Positions 26,632 to 35,707 of a stretch of DNA of 54,868 nt are shown one piece after another. The notes under the pieces were generated by a model. That model did not search any database. It saw only the letters and a list, made by a program, of their open reading frames with translations, and was not told the origin of the DNA. The first letter of the stretch is position 1; the number at the start of each line of letters is the position of its first letter. Both the position numbers and the translations under genes were made by a program. Source of the stretch: Acidimicrobiia bacterium (GTDB lineage: Bacteria; Actinomycetota; Acidimicrobiia; Acidimicrobiales; SZUA-35); the NCBI GenBank assembly GCA_029863385.1, contig JAOTVU010000008.1, positions 1 through 54,868 of the forward strand, written 5' to 3'.

Positions 26632-27456
26632 TCAGCCCAGGCTGAGCATCGCCATCCCCCCGACGACGAGGGCAATCCCGACCGCCTGTGACTCCTGCAG
26701 GGCATCGGCGAAGAACACCCGACCGATCAGGACGCTGAAGACCGGAAACGTCGACAGGGCCACGGCACCGACCGCGGCGTTCCGGTTGAGCGAGGCCAGA
26801 TAGAGGACCGAGACGACGGCGGTCAGCAAGCCCGCCATCATGCCGTTGACCCGCTGGCCGGGTGGCGGGAAGTGTCGTCGGCCCATGATCGTCGCCACCG
26901 GTAGCAGCACCAGCAGGCCGATCAGTCGCTGCCCGACGGGCGGCCACCAGCCCTCGACATTGGCCGCCTCGATGAACGAGATTGCGGCCGAGGCGTAGGA
27001 CAGGCCCGACAGGATTCCGAACTTCACCCCGGCCCGCAGCCGTTCCCGGGACAGGGCACCGCCCGTCACGAACACCAGCCCGAGCACCGCGACGACAGCA
27101 CCGGCTGCAGCCAGCGACGACGACGGCGTGCCCCGGCTCACCGCGTAGAGGTAGGGGAGCGTCGCCGACATCGACGCCACGATCGGCGCCACCAGCGTCG
27201 ACGTCGACTGTTGGAGCCCGAGATAGTAGAACGTGATTCCGCCGGCCATCCCGAGGCCCGACAGGCAGCCCCACAGGAACGAACCCATGTCGAAGGGGCT
27301 GGCCGTGACAACGGCGAACGCAAGGGTGGCCAGCGCGGAGAACAGCTGCATGGCCGTCGCCGCGGTCACCGCCGAGGCGGCCAGCACCACCCGTCGACCG
27401 AACAGGTCGGAGAGCCCGATGCCGAGCGCCGACAACAAACCGAGAACCGCAGCCAA
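26632..27456 (-). CDS. EamA/DMT-family transporter
   Basis: A 274-residue integral membrane protein with ten predicted helices in two EamA repeats (residues about 1-130 and 140-274). The repeat ends are LVAPIVASMSATLPYLYAV and GAVALSTFPVFSVLIGRVFFA, the usual Pro-containing fourth helix of each repeat. The family exports metabolites such as amino acids or nucleotides; the substrate cannot be predicted. It ends six bases from the convergent selenoprotein gene. Its start lies 65 bp from the divergent nitrile hydratase operon, so the two may share a control region. Confidence 0.85.
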   Translation of the reverse strand: MAAVLGLLSALGIGLSDLFGRRVVLAASAVTAATAMQLFSALATLAFAVVTASPFDMGSFLWGCLSGLGMAGGITFYYLGLQQSTSTLVAPIVASMSATLPYLYAVSRGTPSSSLAAAGAVVAVLGLVFVTGGALSRERLRAGVKFGILSGLSYASAAISFIEAANVEGWWPPVGQRLIGLLVLLPVATIMGRRHFPPPGQRVNGMMAGLLTAVVSVLYLASLNRNAAVGAVALSTFPVFSVLIGRVFFADALQESQAVGIALVVGGMAMLSLG

Positions 27457-27484
27457 GGCGGCGAATACTAACGGCGAAGCGGCG

Positions 27485-27515
27485 TTGATCGTCGCTTCGG
27501 GTGATGGGTTACAGT
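27485..27515 (+). promoter_or_regulatory. Probable promoter of the nitrile hydratase operon (leaderless transcript)
   Basis: TTGATC (27485-27490) and TACAGT (27510-27515) are separated by 19 bp. The TACAGT box ends six bases before the GTG at 27522, and no Shine-Dalgarno is seen, so transcription would start at or next to the start codon. Confidence 0.4.
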
Positions 27516-27521
27516 TGGCTC

Positions 27522-28208
27522 GTGGGCCACGACCATCATCACAACCACGACCATGATCACGGCCATCACCACGGCGATGGCGAACCCGACAATCATCTCA
27601 AGCCCATCGAGGCCCGAGTGCGGGCGCTGGAAACGATCCTCACCGAGAAGGGATTGATCGACCCGGCCGCCATCGACGCCATCGTCGACACCTACCAGAA
27701 CGACGTCGGGCCGCGCAACGGTGCCGCCGTGGTGGCCAAGGCCTGGACCGAGCCCGAGTTCGCGGCACGGCTCGCCGACGACGCCACCGAGGCGATCGCC
27801 TCGCTCGGCTTCATCGGCCGCCAGGGTGAGCACATGCAGGCCGTGTTCAACACCCCCGACGTGCACAACGTGGTGGTCTGCACGTTGTGTTCCTGCTACC
27901 CGTGGCCGGTGCTCGGCCTCCCGCCGGTTTGGTACAAGTCGCCGCCCTACCGGTCCCGGGTGGTGATGGAACCGCGGGCGGTCCTGGCCGAGTTCGGGTT
28001 GGAGCTGCCTGCCGAAACCGAGGTGCGGGTCTGGGATTCGACGGCCGAGCTCCGGTATCTGGTCATCCCGATGCGGCCCGACGGCACCGACGGCTGGTCG
28101 GCCGGCGAGTTGGCCGAGCTGGTCAGCCGCGACTCGATGATCGGCACGGCTGTGGCCGACCGGCCCGCTTCGGCCGCGGCCGGCATCTCGACGGAGGCGA
28201 CCGGGTGA
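27522..28208 (+). CDS. nthA: Nitrile hydratase alpha subunit, cobalt type, with His-rich N-terminus
   Basis: About 228 residues. The metal site [11 protein letters not shown] (Cys120, Cys123, Ser124, Cys125) is the cobalt-type CTLCSC claw; iron enzymes have CSLCSC. The first and second sulfur ligands are normally oxidised after translation. Flanking [20 protein letters not shown] is invariant in the family. The N-terminus carries [18 protein letters not shown], a likely metal-collecting extension seen in some relatives. GTG 27522 was preferred; GTG 27501 and ATG 27504 are in frame. With the beta subunit it hydrates nitriles to amides. It overlaps the beta gene by four bases (GTGA). No amidase is nearby. 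Confidence 0.93.
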   Translation: MGHDHHHNHDHDHGHHHGDGEPDNHLKPIEARVRALETILTEKGLIDPAAIDAIVDTYQNDVGPRNGAAVVAKAWTEPEFAARLADDATEAIASLGFIGRQGEHMQAVFNTPDVHNVVVCTLCSCYPWPVLGLPPVWYKSPPYRSRVVMEPRAVLAEFGLELPAETEVRVWDSTAELRYLVIPMRPDGTDGWSAGELAELVSRDSMIGTAVADRPASAAAGISTEATG

Positions 28209-28870
28209 ACGGCCCACACGACGTCGGCGGGCTCATGGGCTTCGGCCCGGTCGAACCCGAGGTGGACGAACCCTGGTTCCACGCCGAGTGGGAGAAGCGG
28301 GTGCTGGGCATGACCCTGTGCGCCGGTGCGCTCGGCCACTGGAACCTCGACGAGAGCCGCCACGCTCGCGAGAATCGTCATCCGGCCGACTACTACAGCT
28401 CGACCTACTACGAGATCTGGCAGAAGGGTCTCGAACGGCTCCTGGTTCGCCACGGCGTGGTCACCACCGAGGAGCTGGCGTCGGAACGGTCGCTCGCCGC
28501 CGGGCCGAGCGAGGCCCGCATCCTCACCGCCGATCGGGTCCCGGCCACCCTCCGCCGGGGCGGACCGTGCGATCGTCCCGCCACCACCGAGGCCCGATTC
28601 GCCATCGGGGATCGGGTCCGCACCCGGGTCATCAACCCGCACGGCCACACCCGGCTACCCCGCTACGCCCGGGGCAAGGTCGGCGTGGTCGAAGCCGTCC
28701 ACGGGTGCCACGTCTTCCCCGATTCCAACGCCCACGGCCACGGCGAGCAACCGCAGTGGCTCTACACCGTCCGTTTCGACGGCACCGAACTGTGGGGTGC
28801 CGACGCCGAGGCCGGCGTGGCCGTCTCAATCGACGCCTGGGAGCCCTACCTGGAGGCCCATCCCGGATGA
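28205..28870 (+). CDS. nthB: Nitrile hydratase beta subunit
   Basis: A 221-residue beta subunit. The N-terminal signature [15 protein letters not shown] and the [15 protein letters not shown] helix contact the alpha chain and form the substrate tunnel. The C-terminal SH3-like barrel has [27 protein letters not shown], then [15 protein letters not shown]. The length is normal for the family. GTG 28205 overlaps the alpha stop codon, and the stop overlaps the accessory gene by ATGA, so the three are one coupled operon. The genuine start is at GPHDVGG; an upstream open frame is only a shadow. Confidence 0.93.
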   Translation: MNGPHDVGGLMGFGPVEPEVDEPWFHAEWEKRVLGMTLCAGALGHWNLDESRHARENRHPADYYSSTYYEIWQKGLERLLVRHGVVTTEELASERSLAAGPSEARILTADRVPATLRRGGPCDRPATTEARFAIGDRVRTRVINPHGHTRLPRYARGKVGVVEAVHGCHVFPDSNAHGHGEQPQWLYTVRFDGTELWGADAEAGVAVSIDAWEPYLEAHPG

Positions 28871-29190
28871 GCGTGCTCGACGACCGGCAGCCGTTCACCG
28901 AACCCTGGCAGGCCCAGGTGTTCGCCCTGACCGTCCACCTCCACGAACAGGGGATGTTCACGTGGCCCGAATGGGCCGACGCGTTATCGGTCGAAGTCCG
29001 CCGACCCGAAGCCGCGCCCGACGGCTCCGACTACTACGAGCACTGGACGGCCGCTCTGCAGGCGATCCTGGCGGCCAAGGGTGTCGCCGCCGGTGACGCC
29101 ATCGATCGGGTGGCGGCGGCCTGGGAGCGGGCGGCCGAGGCCACCCCGCATGGCATGCCGATCGAGCTGGCCAACGACCCCGAGGCATGA
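28867..29190 (+). CDS. Nitrile hydratase accessory protein (activator/metallochaperone)
   Basis: A 107-residue protein of the nitrile hydratase accessory family: FTEPWQAQVFALTVHLHEQG, FTWPEWADALS and DYYEHWTAALQAIL resemble the N-terminal half of the beta subunit, as known for the cobalt-enzyme activators (NhlE/P14K type). Such proteins deliver cobalt or swap the alpha subunit during maturation. The ATG overlaps the beta stop codon. The protein is intact, so the operon looks functional. Confidence 0.9.
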   Translation: MSVLDDRQPFTEPWQAQVFALTVHLHEQGMFTWPEWADALSVEVRRPEAAPDGSDYYEHWTAALQAILAAKGVAAGDAIDRVAAAWERAAEATPHGMPIELANDPEA

Positions 29191-29323
29191 CGCCGAAACC
29201 GCCGTGACCGCCGTGACCGCCGAGCGGCGGGTTCGCCAGGCAACGCTGGTGGTGGTGGCCCCCGACGGCGCGGTGCCCTGTCGGCCGTCTGGTCGGGGTG
29301 AGCAGCGGATCCATCGGAGCCGC

Positions 29324-29409
29324 ATGGCCAGACTCGACGACTTCGGCCTTCTCGACTGGAGTGACGGTTTCGTCGGCCATCCGCTGCTCGACGTCGCCTC
29401 CGAACATCG
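29324..29409 (+). pseudogene. Short phosphotransferase-like fragment
   Basis: A 28-residue segment MARLDDFGLLDWSDGFVGHP followed by LLDVASEH recalls the metal-binding DWxDxxxGHPLLDLA block of aminoglycoside phosphotransferase-like kinases. Nothing else of the kinase is found nearby. It is probably a relic, possibly related to the broken kinase at 30.1-31.0 kb. Confidence 0.35.
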
Positions 29410-29464
29410 CCCGTCATCCGACGCGGTGGCTCACCGACCATCCTCAGGTCTGATCGGCTCAGCC

Positions 29465-30013
29465 CTACCAGCCCCCGGTGCCGGGCTCACCCTTGACCGG
29501 GCCGACGATCTCGTCGGTGATCCACCCACCGTAGAAGCCGCCGGGCTGGGGCCTGACGACTTCGCCGTCGACCCGACACTCAATACGACCCGGGTAGAAG
29601 GACAGGTAGCCGGCCAGCTGTTCGAACTCGGGAAACGGCTTCGGATAGTCCCAGGCGATCACCTCATCGGGTTGATCGGGGAGCGCCCAGTATCGGGCCT
29701 GCCCCTTCCACTCGCACATCGACGAGCCTGGGACGACGACGAGCCGCTCTACGTCGACATCGCCGGGCGGGAGGTAGAACGTCGGCGGACTCGCGGTCTC
29801 GAGCACCCGGAGGGCGTTACGGGTCAAAGCCAGCGGTTCGTCGGGATCGCCGACGACAACCAGGCGTTCGTCGGTGACCAGAGCCGGAGGGCGAGGATAA
29901 TCCCACACCGACTCCTGTCCCGGCCCCGGTTCCTCGGCGAACGGCGGCCGGGCCCGACCGGTGTTGGCCCACTGGCTCCGAGCCTGGGCCAGCCACTTCG
30001 GCGGTTCGTTCAT
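29465..30013 (-). CDS. DUF427 family protein
   Basis: About 182 residues from ATG 30013, which has AAGGGAG seven bases upstream; the longer in-frame extension is rejected. The DUF427 domain covers about residues 30-150 and has the hallmark FYLPPGDVDVERLVVVPGSS, then CEWKGQARYWAL and AWDYPKPFPEFEQLAGYLSFY. It ends DGEVVRPQPGGFYGGWIT. DUF427 is a small beta-rich domain common in actinobacteria with no established activity. It is isolated between the nitrile hydratase operon and a dead kinase gene. Confidence 0.88.
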   Translation of the reverse strand: MNEPPKWLAQARSQWANTGRARPPFAEEPGPGQESVWDYPRPPALVTDERLVVVGDPDEPLALTRNALRVLETASPPTFYLPPGDVDVERLVVVPGSSMCEWKGQARYWALPDQPDEVIAWDYPKPFPEFEQLAGYLSFYPGRIECRVDGEVVRPQPGGFYGGWITDEIVGPVKGEPGTGGW

Positions 30014-30096
30014 CCTGTTGCTCCCTTCGGGACCGTCTGTCTTCAGCCTAGGATTCGTGCGTGCCCTAGCCCCCGGATTCATCCCGTTTCATCGAC

Positions 30097-30980
30097 ATGA
30101 CCACGGATCTGTCGGGGGTTGCAGATGCGGTCGGCTCCGCAGTCGTCGCCCACGACCGTCTGGTGGGCGGAGCCGCGTCGACGGTGATCCGCTGCCGGTT
30201 TGCGGATCGGACCGAGCCGCTCGTCCTTCGAGTGATCGACGACCGAGCGCTGCTGCGACGCGAACCCGACATCATCGATCGGGAGGCCGAGGCGCTTCGG
30301 ATTCTGGGTGGGACACCGCTGACGGCGCCGACCCTGGTCGCAGCGGACTGTTAACCCGACGTCGGCCGGTTGTTGATGACGTGGCTCGACGGTCGAATCG
30401 TCATCGATCGGGAGGATCTTGATCAGCGGGTTCCAGCGGTGGCGGCACTGGCGGCCGAGATCGCCGCCACTCCCCTGCCCGCCGGTCACCGTCTCAGCCC
30501 CTGGCGGACATGGGTCCCGGCCGACGTACGGCCGCCGAGCTGGGGCGACCCCGGTGTCTGGCACGAAGCCATCGCCTCTCATCGATCAAAGGAGCCACCG
30601 TCGCTGGCCGACGGCCGCGTCGTGCTCCTCCACCGGGACCTTCACCCCCTGAACATCCTGTGGTCGAAGACGCCGGCGGTCGTCGACTGGGTCAACGCAT
30701 GCGTCGGCCATCCCCACGCCGAACTCGGCCACTGTCGATGGAATCTAGCCATGACTGTGGGTCCGGAGGCCGCCGATCGTTTTCTCGACCCTACACAAAG
30801 CTGACGGACGAGCGGGTCTACGGGTCGTACGAACGCTGGTGGGACATCGATTCGCTGCTCGACAAGCTGAACGGCCCGTTGGGCACATCCGCGTGGCAGG
30901 CCGTCGGACGATCCGACCTGACCTTCGAGCGGGTGGCGACGGCAACCGATGCCTTTCTCCGAGCGGTGCTGAGCGGTTGA
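30097..30980 (+). pseudogene. Aminoglycoside phosphotransferase-like kinase, disrupted by stop and frameshift
   Basis: The APH/ChoK-type kinase fold is recognisable in pieces. The N-lobe (30097-30351) contains VLRVIDDRALLRREPDI and EAEALRIL. An in-frame TAA (30352-30354) interrupts it after LVAADC, and the frame resumes with LLMTWLDGR. The catalytic loop LLHRDLHPLNILW and metal-binding VVDWVNACVGHPHAELGH are intact. At about 30790 one base is missing (DRFLDP continues as YTKLTDERVYGSYERWWD in the next frame). TAA cannot encode selenocysteine. Two lesions make this a true pseudogene. Confidence 0.75.
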
Positions 30981-31002
30981 GGCGGCGGTCCCGCCCGGCA
31001 GG

Positions 31003-34000
31003 TCAGCGTTCGTGGTGGCGGCGGTGAACCTCGGTCACCATCTCCCGGTAGCCGGCGGTCTCGTGGGCGACCCGAAGGACGTCCCGCCCCAGTTCGCCCA
31101 TGGGTTGCGTCCAGTCGATGCGGTCGATCCCCACCCCGAAATCGGCGGCCAGGCTCCTGAGCTCGTCCGCTGTGGGATGGGTCTGCAGCAGTGCCGCTTC
31201 GAGCACCTGGAACTCCCGACGGCGGAAGTCGGGTTGCGCCGTCAACACCACGTCCAACACGGCGTCGTCGAACCGTGCGCCATCACGTTCACGTCCCAGC
31301 ACCATCACGACATCGGCCTCGGGTATCTCCCAGGTCGTCCTGTCCAGCAGCGCTGGCCGTTCCGACCCGCCCAGGATCTCCGTCATCACTTCACCCCGAG
31401 GGCCGAGCCAGCGATCCCGGGCGGCGCCCGTCATCGTCTTCGGCGTGCCCAACAGGATCGAGGCACCCAGTCTGACGCCGCCCCACCATGCCGACACCTC
31501 CTCCTTGTTCTCCACGTCGTCGCCGGCGTACTCGGCCAGGAAGAAGTCGCCGTCCTCGACGTTGAAGTTCGCCAACTCGGACCGCAAACGGTCCATGGTC
31601 ATCGTTCCGCTGACGGATGCCACCAGATCGAGCGCCTCGATCGGAACCCGCACAAGCAAGGCGGAGGCGGTGTCGACCTCGACCGGCGACGACCCGATGG
31701 TGAAGACCACGCCATCGGTCCCTCTGGACTGATACTCCGCCGGGATCTCGTTGACCGCGGCCGGTGGCTGCAGCGGCGTCATGTCGATCAGACCGGCGAT
31801 CGTGGTCAGGCCGGTGTTGAGACGGCCGAGAGCCACCACCGGACCGTCGCCGGTGGGTGGATCGGCCACGATGGCGGCCTCCAACGCCTTGCTCGCCACC
31901 CTGGCCGACCAGTCGGCCCGGAACGCAACCGGGGACGACACCAGATCGACACCGTCCTCCTGGAACGAAAGGTTCGATACCAGCGAGAAATCGAGTTCGG
32001 CGATCAAAGCGGCCCGCCGCACCGGATCGGTCGACGCCAACAGCGTCCGGATCCGCTTCCGAGCCTCGTCGGTCATGTTGGGGACATCGACGTGATACCA
32101 GCGGTAGGTGCGGACCGCCAACGGCCTCTCGATCACGTCGCCGGCGCACACCTTGGTACGGCGACGGTGGAACATCACCCAGTCGTGGTCGGATCGCACC
32201 AGCGACGTCCCGCCGCCTGCGCTGTCGCCGCGCATCCTGCGCTCCGCCACCAGGCCCCAGTTGGCGTCACGACCGGAACGGATCATGGCGGATCCGATCA
32301 CGTCGATGACCCCGTCGGCCATGTCCCGCCCGAAGCTGCCCGGGTCGAGCGCGCCCCCGGTCTCCTCGATGCTCCCGTCGGCGAGCCTGAACACGACCGG
32401 CTCGTTCTCACCGAGCGAACCCACATTGACCAGCGTGCCGCTGATCCGGCGGGGCGACCCCACCTCCTGGAGTTGGAGGGTGAGCGTTCTCGGGTTGCGG
32501 GTGTCTTTGTCGAGGTCCATCGCCATCGTTAGCTGCTTGACCCCGCGAGACGCCTGGTCGAAGGTCCACTCCATCTCGAAGCCCTTGGTGGAGACGGAGT
32601 CGTCCTCCTGCACCGAACCGGACTCGTACAGGAACCGGTCGATGAAGCCGGTGAAGCTCGTGCGGACCTGAACGGCTCCGTTGGCCTGGCGCCGGAACGC
32701 CGTCACCACCAGGTCTCCTCGATACCGGAAGTCGCGCAGGTCCTCCTCGTCGGACCGTGCCGCATGCACGGTGCCGGCGATCCGGGCGTTCACCCGGTCA
32801 CCGATCGAGACGTTGCGAAGATCGTCCTGCAACTCGAAGTCGAGCCAGAGGCTGATGATCTCCTGCTGATCGGCCGCGGCAGCGGCGAGGTCGGCGGCAC
32901 CGGCCCTGGCTCGAAGTCCCAGCAGCGACCGGCGAGCGGCGTCGGTCGACAGCCGGGTGTTGAAGTCGGCGCCGCTCTCCCGCAGGTTGACGAAACGCTC
33001 CCGGAGCGCGGCGTCGGCGATGTCGCGACCGCGCATGAAGTCGGTGGTGGCGAGGTTGACGTCGGCCAATCTCAGACCGGGCCGGGTCTCCGAATGTCCG
33101 GCCATCGTCCACGACCAGGTGTCGCCCGGCTGTTGGCGACCGATCACCCTCAGCCGTAGTGATGCCCGGTCGGGATCGTCGCCGTCGGGACCGATCCTGA
33201 CGATGCCCTGGAAGGCGTCGATCCGCTCTCGCGACTCCTCGATCCTCCCATCCGGAACCAGAACGTCGACCTCCTCGATGTCGTCGGGATCGTCGATGCC
33301 GGCGGTCAGCGAGATCCGGTCCATGTGCTGGGCTTCCTGCAGCGCCTCGGGGATGAAGTCGGGCCGAACGGCGCAGAATCGGAGGTCGACACCGGGGCCC
33401 ATGTACGCCTGTACCTGGGCTCGAATCTCCCGCTCGGGATCGACCGGCAGGTATCCGGCCGGCGGTAGGCAGCAGAGTCCGCCGTCGAGCAGCAACGAGC
33501 CGGTGGCGGTCGGCGCCTTCCCGGTGAGGGTCTTGCCGATGAGGTCCGACAGCTCGAGGAGACGATCCTGGGCGAGCCGGGGAAGTGTCCCTCGCAGTTC
33601 GCCGATCTCGGCCGCCGCGATGGTCGAGCGGGCTTCGAAGCGAGTGGTGGCAAGCTCGTCGGCAGAACGGGCCAGGAACGAGTTGATGACCGACGAGGCC
33701 GCCTGCAGCGTGACCCGCTCCTCCGCACACGGATCGTCGGGGCCGCCCCCGTCGGAACCCCGGGAGCCGAGGGCGAGGAGTTGACACTGGAACTGCAGCA
33801 CCTGGGCCCAGAACACGTCGAGTGGTCGCATGGCGAACCGCCGGCTCCAGTACCGCTGCGGATTGGTTTCGTTGATCTCCCGGCGGGCCGTCCAGACGTC
33901 GAGCCAGCTGGTGACGGCGCCGACCCGGTCGAACACCGCCAGCGGGAGCTCCTCACCCCCGACACCGGGGGCTCCCGCACACCAGACCGCCGACTTGAGG

Positions 34001-34710
34001 CCGGAACCCGAGATCGTGGACGCCACCGCCTTGCGTTCGGCGGCGAAGTACGCCGAGGCCACCCGGGATCGATGGTGAAGAGCGGTGAACGGCACCGTCT
34101 GGCTCTGCGGCAGCGTCAACTGCAGGGGACGGACCTGGAATCGCACCCCCTCGACGGCGACGCTGCGGTCGCTTTCGGCGGCGCAGGCGTCCTCGCAGAG
34201 CCGGCCGAATTTCTCCTCCTCGCCGCACAACGCCTCCGACGCCGCCACCGTGAGGAGGTAGACCGTGCTGTTGGATGCCGTTTCGATATCGGAGGCCTGC
34301 GCCTCGGGTGGGCACGGCGAGAAGTCGGCGGTGCCGGGGGCCGGCTGCACGGCGGGATTGAAGTTTCCGCTCGACCGGTCGATCAGCGTGGCGATCGACA
34401 GGTCGACCGACGACGGCAGATACACCGGGCGACCGGTCGGGGCCAATCCGAGGCCGCCGGTCACCGAGATACGGTCGCCACCCGGCAGTGACGGGGTGAA
34501 CCCCGACACCAAGCCGTGGCCGACGGCCTGATTCGACAGGGCGACCAGCGACCGGACGTAGTCCTGATCCATGCGGAAGCCGTCGGCCCGCAGGAACCGC
34601 CCGTCGAAGTACCACAGCCTGGTGAGGATCGTCGACGGGTCGATGACGTTGACACCGGTCTGGGAGCCGAGCAACTCCATCGGTTTCTGGGACTGGGTGA
34701 CGGTGGACAT
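31003..34710 (-). CDS. Large eCIS-locus protein (1235 residues), distal structural or fibre-like
   Basis: Residues 24-105 (LTRLWYFDGRFLRADGFRMD, DYVRSLVALSNQAVGHGLV, GLGLAPTGRPVYLPSSVDLS) form a module that is also present at the N-terminus of the next gene upstream. The rest is a mosaic of beta-rich segments without a named family: Cys-containing region about 130-180, acidic region about 470-500, and repeated strands to about 1100. There is no signal peptide or membrane helix. It is the last gene of the minus-strand operon, following the smaller relative by 15 bp. A tail-fibre or baseplate-attached role fits size and position (inference). Confidence 0.6.
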   Translation of the reverse strand: MSTVTQSQKPMELLGSQTGVNVIDPSTILTRLWYFDGRFLRADGFRMDQDYVRSLVALSNQAVGHGLVSGFTPSLPGGDRISVTGGLGLAPTGRPVYLPSSVDLSIATLIDRSSGNFNPAVQPAPGTADFSPCPPEAQASDIETASNSTVYLLTVAASEALCGEEEKFGRLCEDACAAESDRSVAVEGVRFQVRPLQLTLPQSQTVPFTALHHRSRVASAYFAAERKAVASTISGSGLKSAVWCAGAPGVGGEELPLAVFDRVGAVTSWLDVWTARREINETNPQRYWSRRFAMRPLDVFWAQVLQFQCQLLALGSRGSDGGGPDDPCAEERVTLQAASSVINSFLARSADELATTRFEARSTIAAAEIGELRGTLPRLAQDRLLELSDLIGKTLTGKAPTATGSLLLDGGLCCLPPAGYLPVDPEREIRAQVQAYMGPGVDLRFCAVRPDFIPEALQEAQHMDRISLTAGIDDPDDIEEVDVLVPDGRIEESRERIDAFQGIVRIGPDGDDPDRASLRLRVIGRQQPGDTWSWTMAGHSETRPGLRLADVNLATTDFMRGRDIADAALRERFVNLRESGADFNTRLSTDAARRSLLGLRARAGAADLAAAAADQQEIISLWLDFELQDDLRNVSIGDRVNARIAGTVHAARSDEEDLRDFRYRGDLVVTAFRRQANGAVQVRTSFTGFIDRFLYESGSVQEDDSVSTKGFEMEWTFDQASRGVKQLTMAMDLDKDTRNPRTLTLQLQEVGSPRRISGTLVNVGSLGENEPVVFRLADGSIEETGGALDPGSFGRDMADGVIDVIGSAMIRSGRDANWGLVAERRMRGDSAGGGTSLVRSDHDWVMFHRRRTKVCAGDVIERPLAVRTYRWYHVDVPNMTDEARKRIRTLLASTDPVRRAALIAELDFSLVSNLSFQEDGVDLVSSPVAFRADWSARVASKALEAAIVADPPTGDGPVVALGRLNTGLTTIAGLIDMTPLQPPAAVNEIPAEYQSRGTDGVVFTIGSSPVEVDTASALLVRVPIEALDLVASVSGTMTMDRLRSELANFNVEDGDFFLAEYAGDDVENKEEVSAWWGGVRLGASILLGTPKTMTGAARDRWLGPRGEVMTEILGGSERPALLDRTTWEIPEADVVMVLGRERDGARFDDAVLDVVLTAQPDFRRREFQVLEAALLQTHPTADELRSLAADFGVGIDRIDWTQPMGELGRDVLRVAHETAGYREMVTEVHRRHHER

Positions 34711-34725
34711 CGTTGTTTCTTCTTC

Positions 34726-35652
34726 CTACTCGGGCGTGGTGCTCGACGGCATATGGACCGGGAACTCCTGGATGGCCGACGTGCGCAGCAGCGTGGGCCG
34801 GACGGTGTTGTCGACCGTGGACGCCTGGTCGTCGGCCACGACGAGCGACAGCGTGCCGTCGTCGTCTCGAAGGTGGACTGCCAACTGGGCGAGGGGAACG
34901 CAGCCGTCGCCGGCCAGCGGGGACCAGCCGGTCGCCCCCTCCTGCGGGCCGAGGGCCATGGTGTCGACCGCAGCGAGCCTGCGAAAGGCCCGGAGCGCGG
35001 CGGCTGGGCGAGTTGCGGGCTCGGCGGCGTTCACCTCGTCGATGGCGGCCGTCACCACCTCGTCGACCACCGGAAGGTGGCCGAGGAACTGGCGAACCAG
35101 CGGATAGATCGGCGGCGGATCGTCGGGTACGGGTCCGGCCACGATCCTGGGCAGGCCCCGTTCGACCGCCCGCGAGTAGGCGGTGTCCTGACGGCCGCCT
35201 TCACAGGGTTCAGCGATTGACGGCACCGGACGATCCAGGCAGCTGTCGTGGCAGAGTTCGACATGAACGGTGAACGAGAGGGTGCCGTCGCCGTTGTCGG
35301 TGATGTCGAGGTCGTCGGGGCGGCGCTCCTTGAACCAGGCCGTGATGTCGACGCACATGTCGGCCGACACCTTCAACTCCCGACCGTGGCCGTCGATCGC
35401 CAGTCCAGGTTTCACGACGACCTCGTTGCGGGACGCCTCGAGTTGCACCTCGAGGCCCCAGACGCAGCCCGATCCCTGGAGCCAGGCGTTGTGCAGCCAG
35501 GTCTTGCCCCGGTGGTAGGCCTGCTCGGCTTCGAGATCGGCCACTCCGAGCAGCATCCCGAAGTGGTAGCGGTTGGACACGAACGGATTTACCGGAAGGG
35601 CGACATCGCCGCATTGGTCGCTGCCGTTGACTATCACATCGGGGCTGGCCAT
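34726..35652 (-). CDS. eCIS-locus protein sharing an N-terminal module with the 1235-residue protein
   Basis: About 308 residues from ATG 35652 (GGAG upstream). The N-terminal module: NPFVSNRYHFGMLLGVADLE, AYHRGKTWLHNAWLQGSG, then CVWGLEV and VVKPGLAIDGHGRELKVSAD. The order FxxG/LLxxxDxxxEQxYxR, then HN..L.G.G.V.GLEV, then PGLAID..GREL matches the larger neighbour. The C-terminal part includes a Cys-rich stretch (ELCHDSCLDRPV). It probably docks a distal appendage to the baseplate, or works as a small fibre partner. No known family name can be given with confidence. Confidence 0.6.
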   Translation of the reverse strand: MASPDVIVNGSDQCGDVALPVNPFVSNRYHFGMLLGVADLEAEQAYHRGKTWLHNAWLQGSGCVWGLEVQLEASRNEVVVKPGLAIDGHGRELKVSADMCVDITAWFKERRPDDLDITDNGDGTLSFTVHVELCHDSCLDRPVPSIAEPCEGGRQDTAYSRAVERGLPRIVAGPVPDDPPPIYPLVRQFLGHLPVVDEVVTAAIDEVNAAEPATRPAAALRAFRRLAAVDTMALGPQEGATGWSPLAGDGCVPLAQLAVHLRDDDGTLSLVVADDQASTVDNTVRPTLLRTSAIQEFPVHMPSSTTPE

Positions 35653-35707
35653 GACGGAGGCTCCTTGGCTGCGTCGGTGGGTCGTGAAGGGGACTCGAGC
35701 GGGGAGC

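Noticed and set aside
30352..30354. Recoding of TAA in the phosphotransferase gene
   Set aside because: TAA is not used for Sec, and a second frameshift near 30790 shows plain decay.
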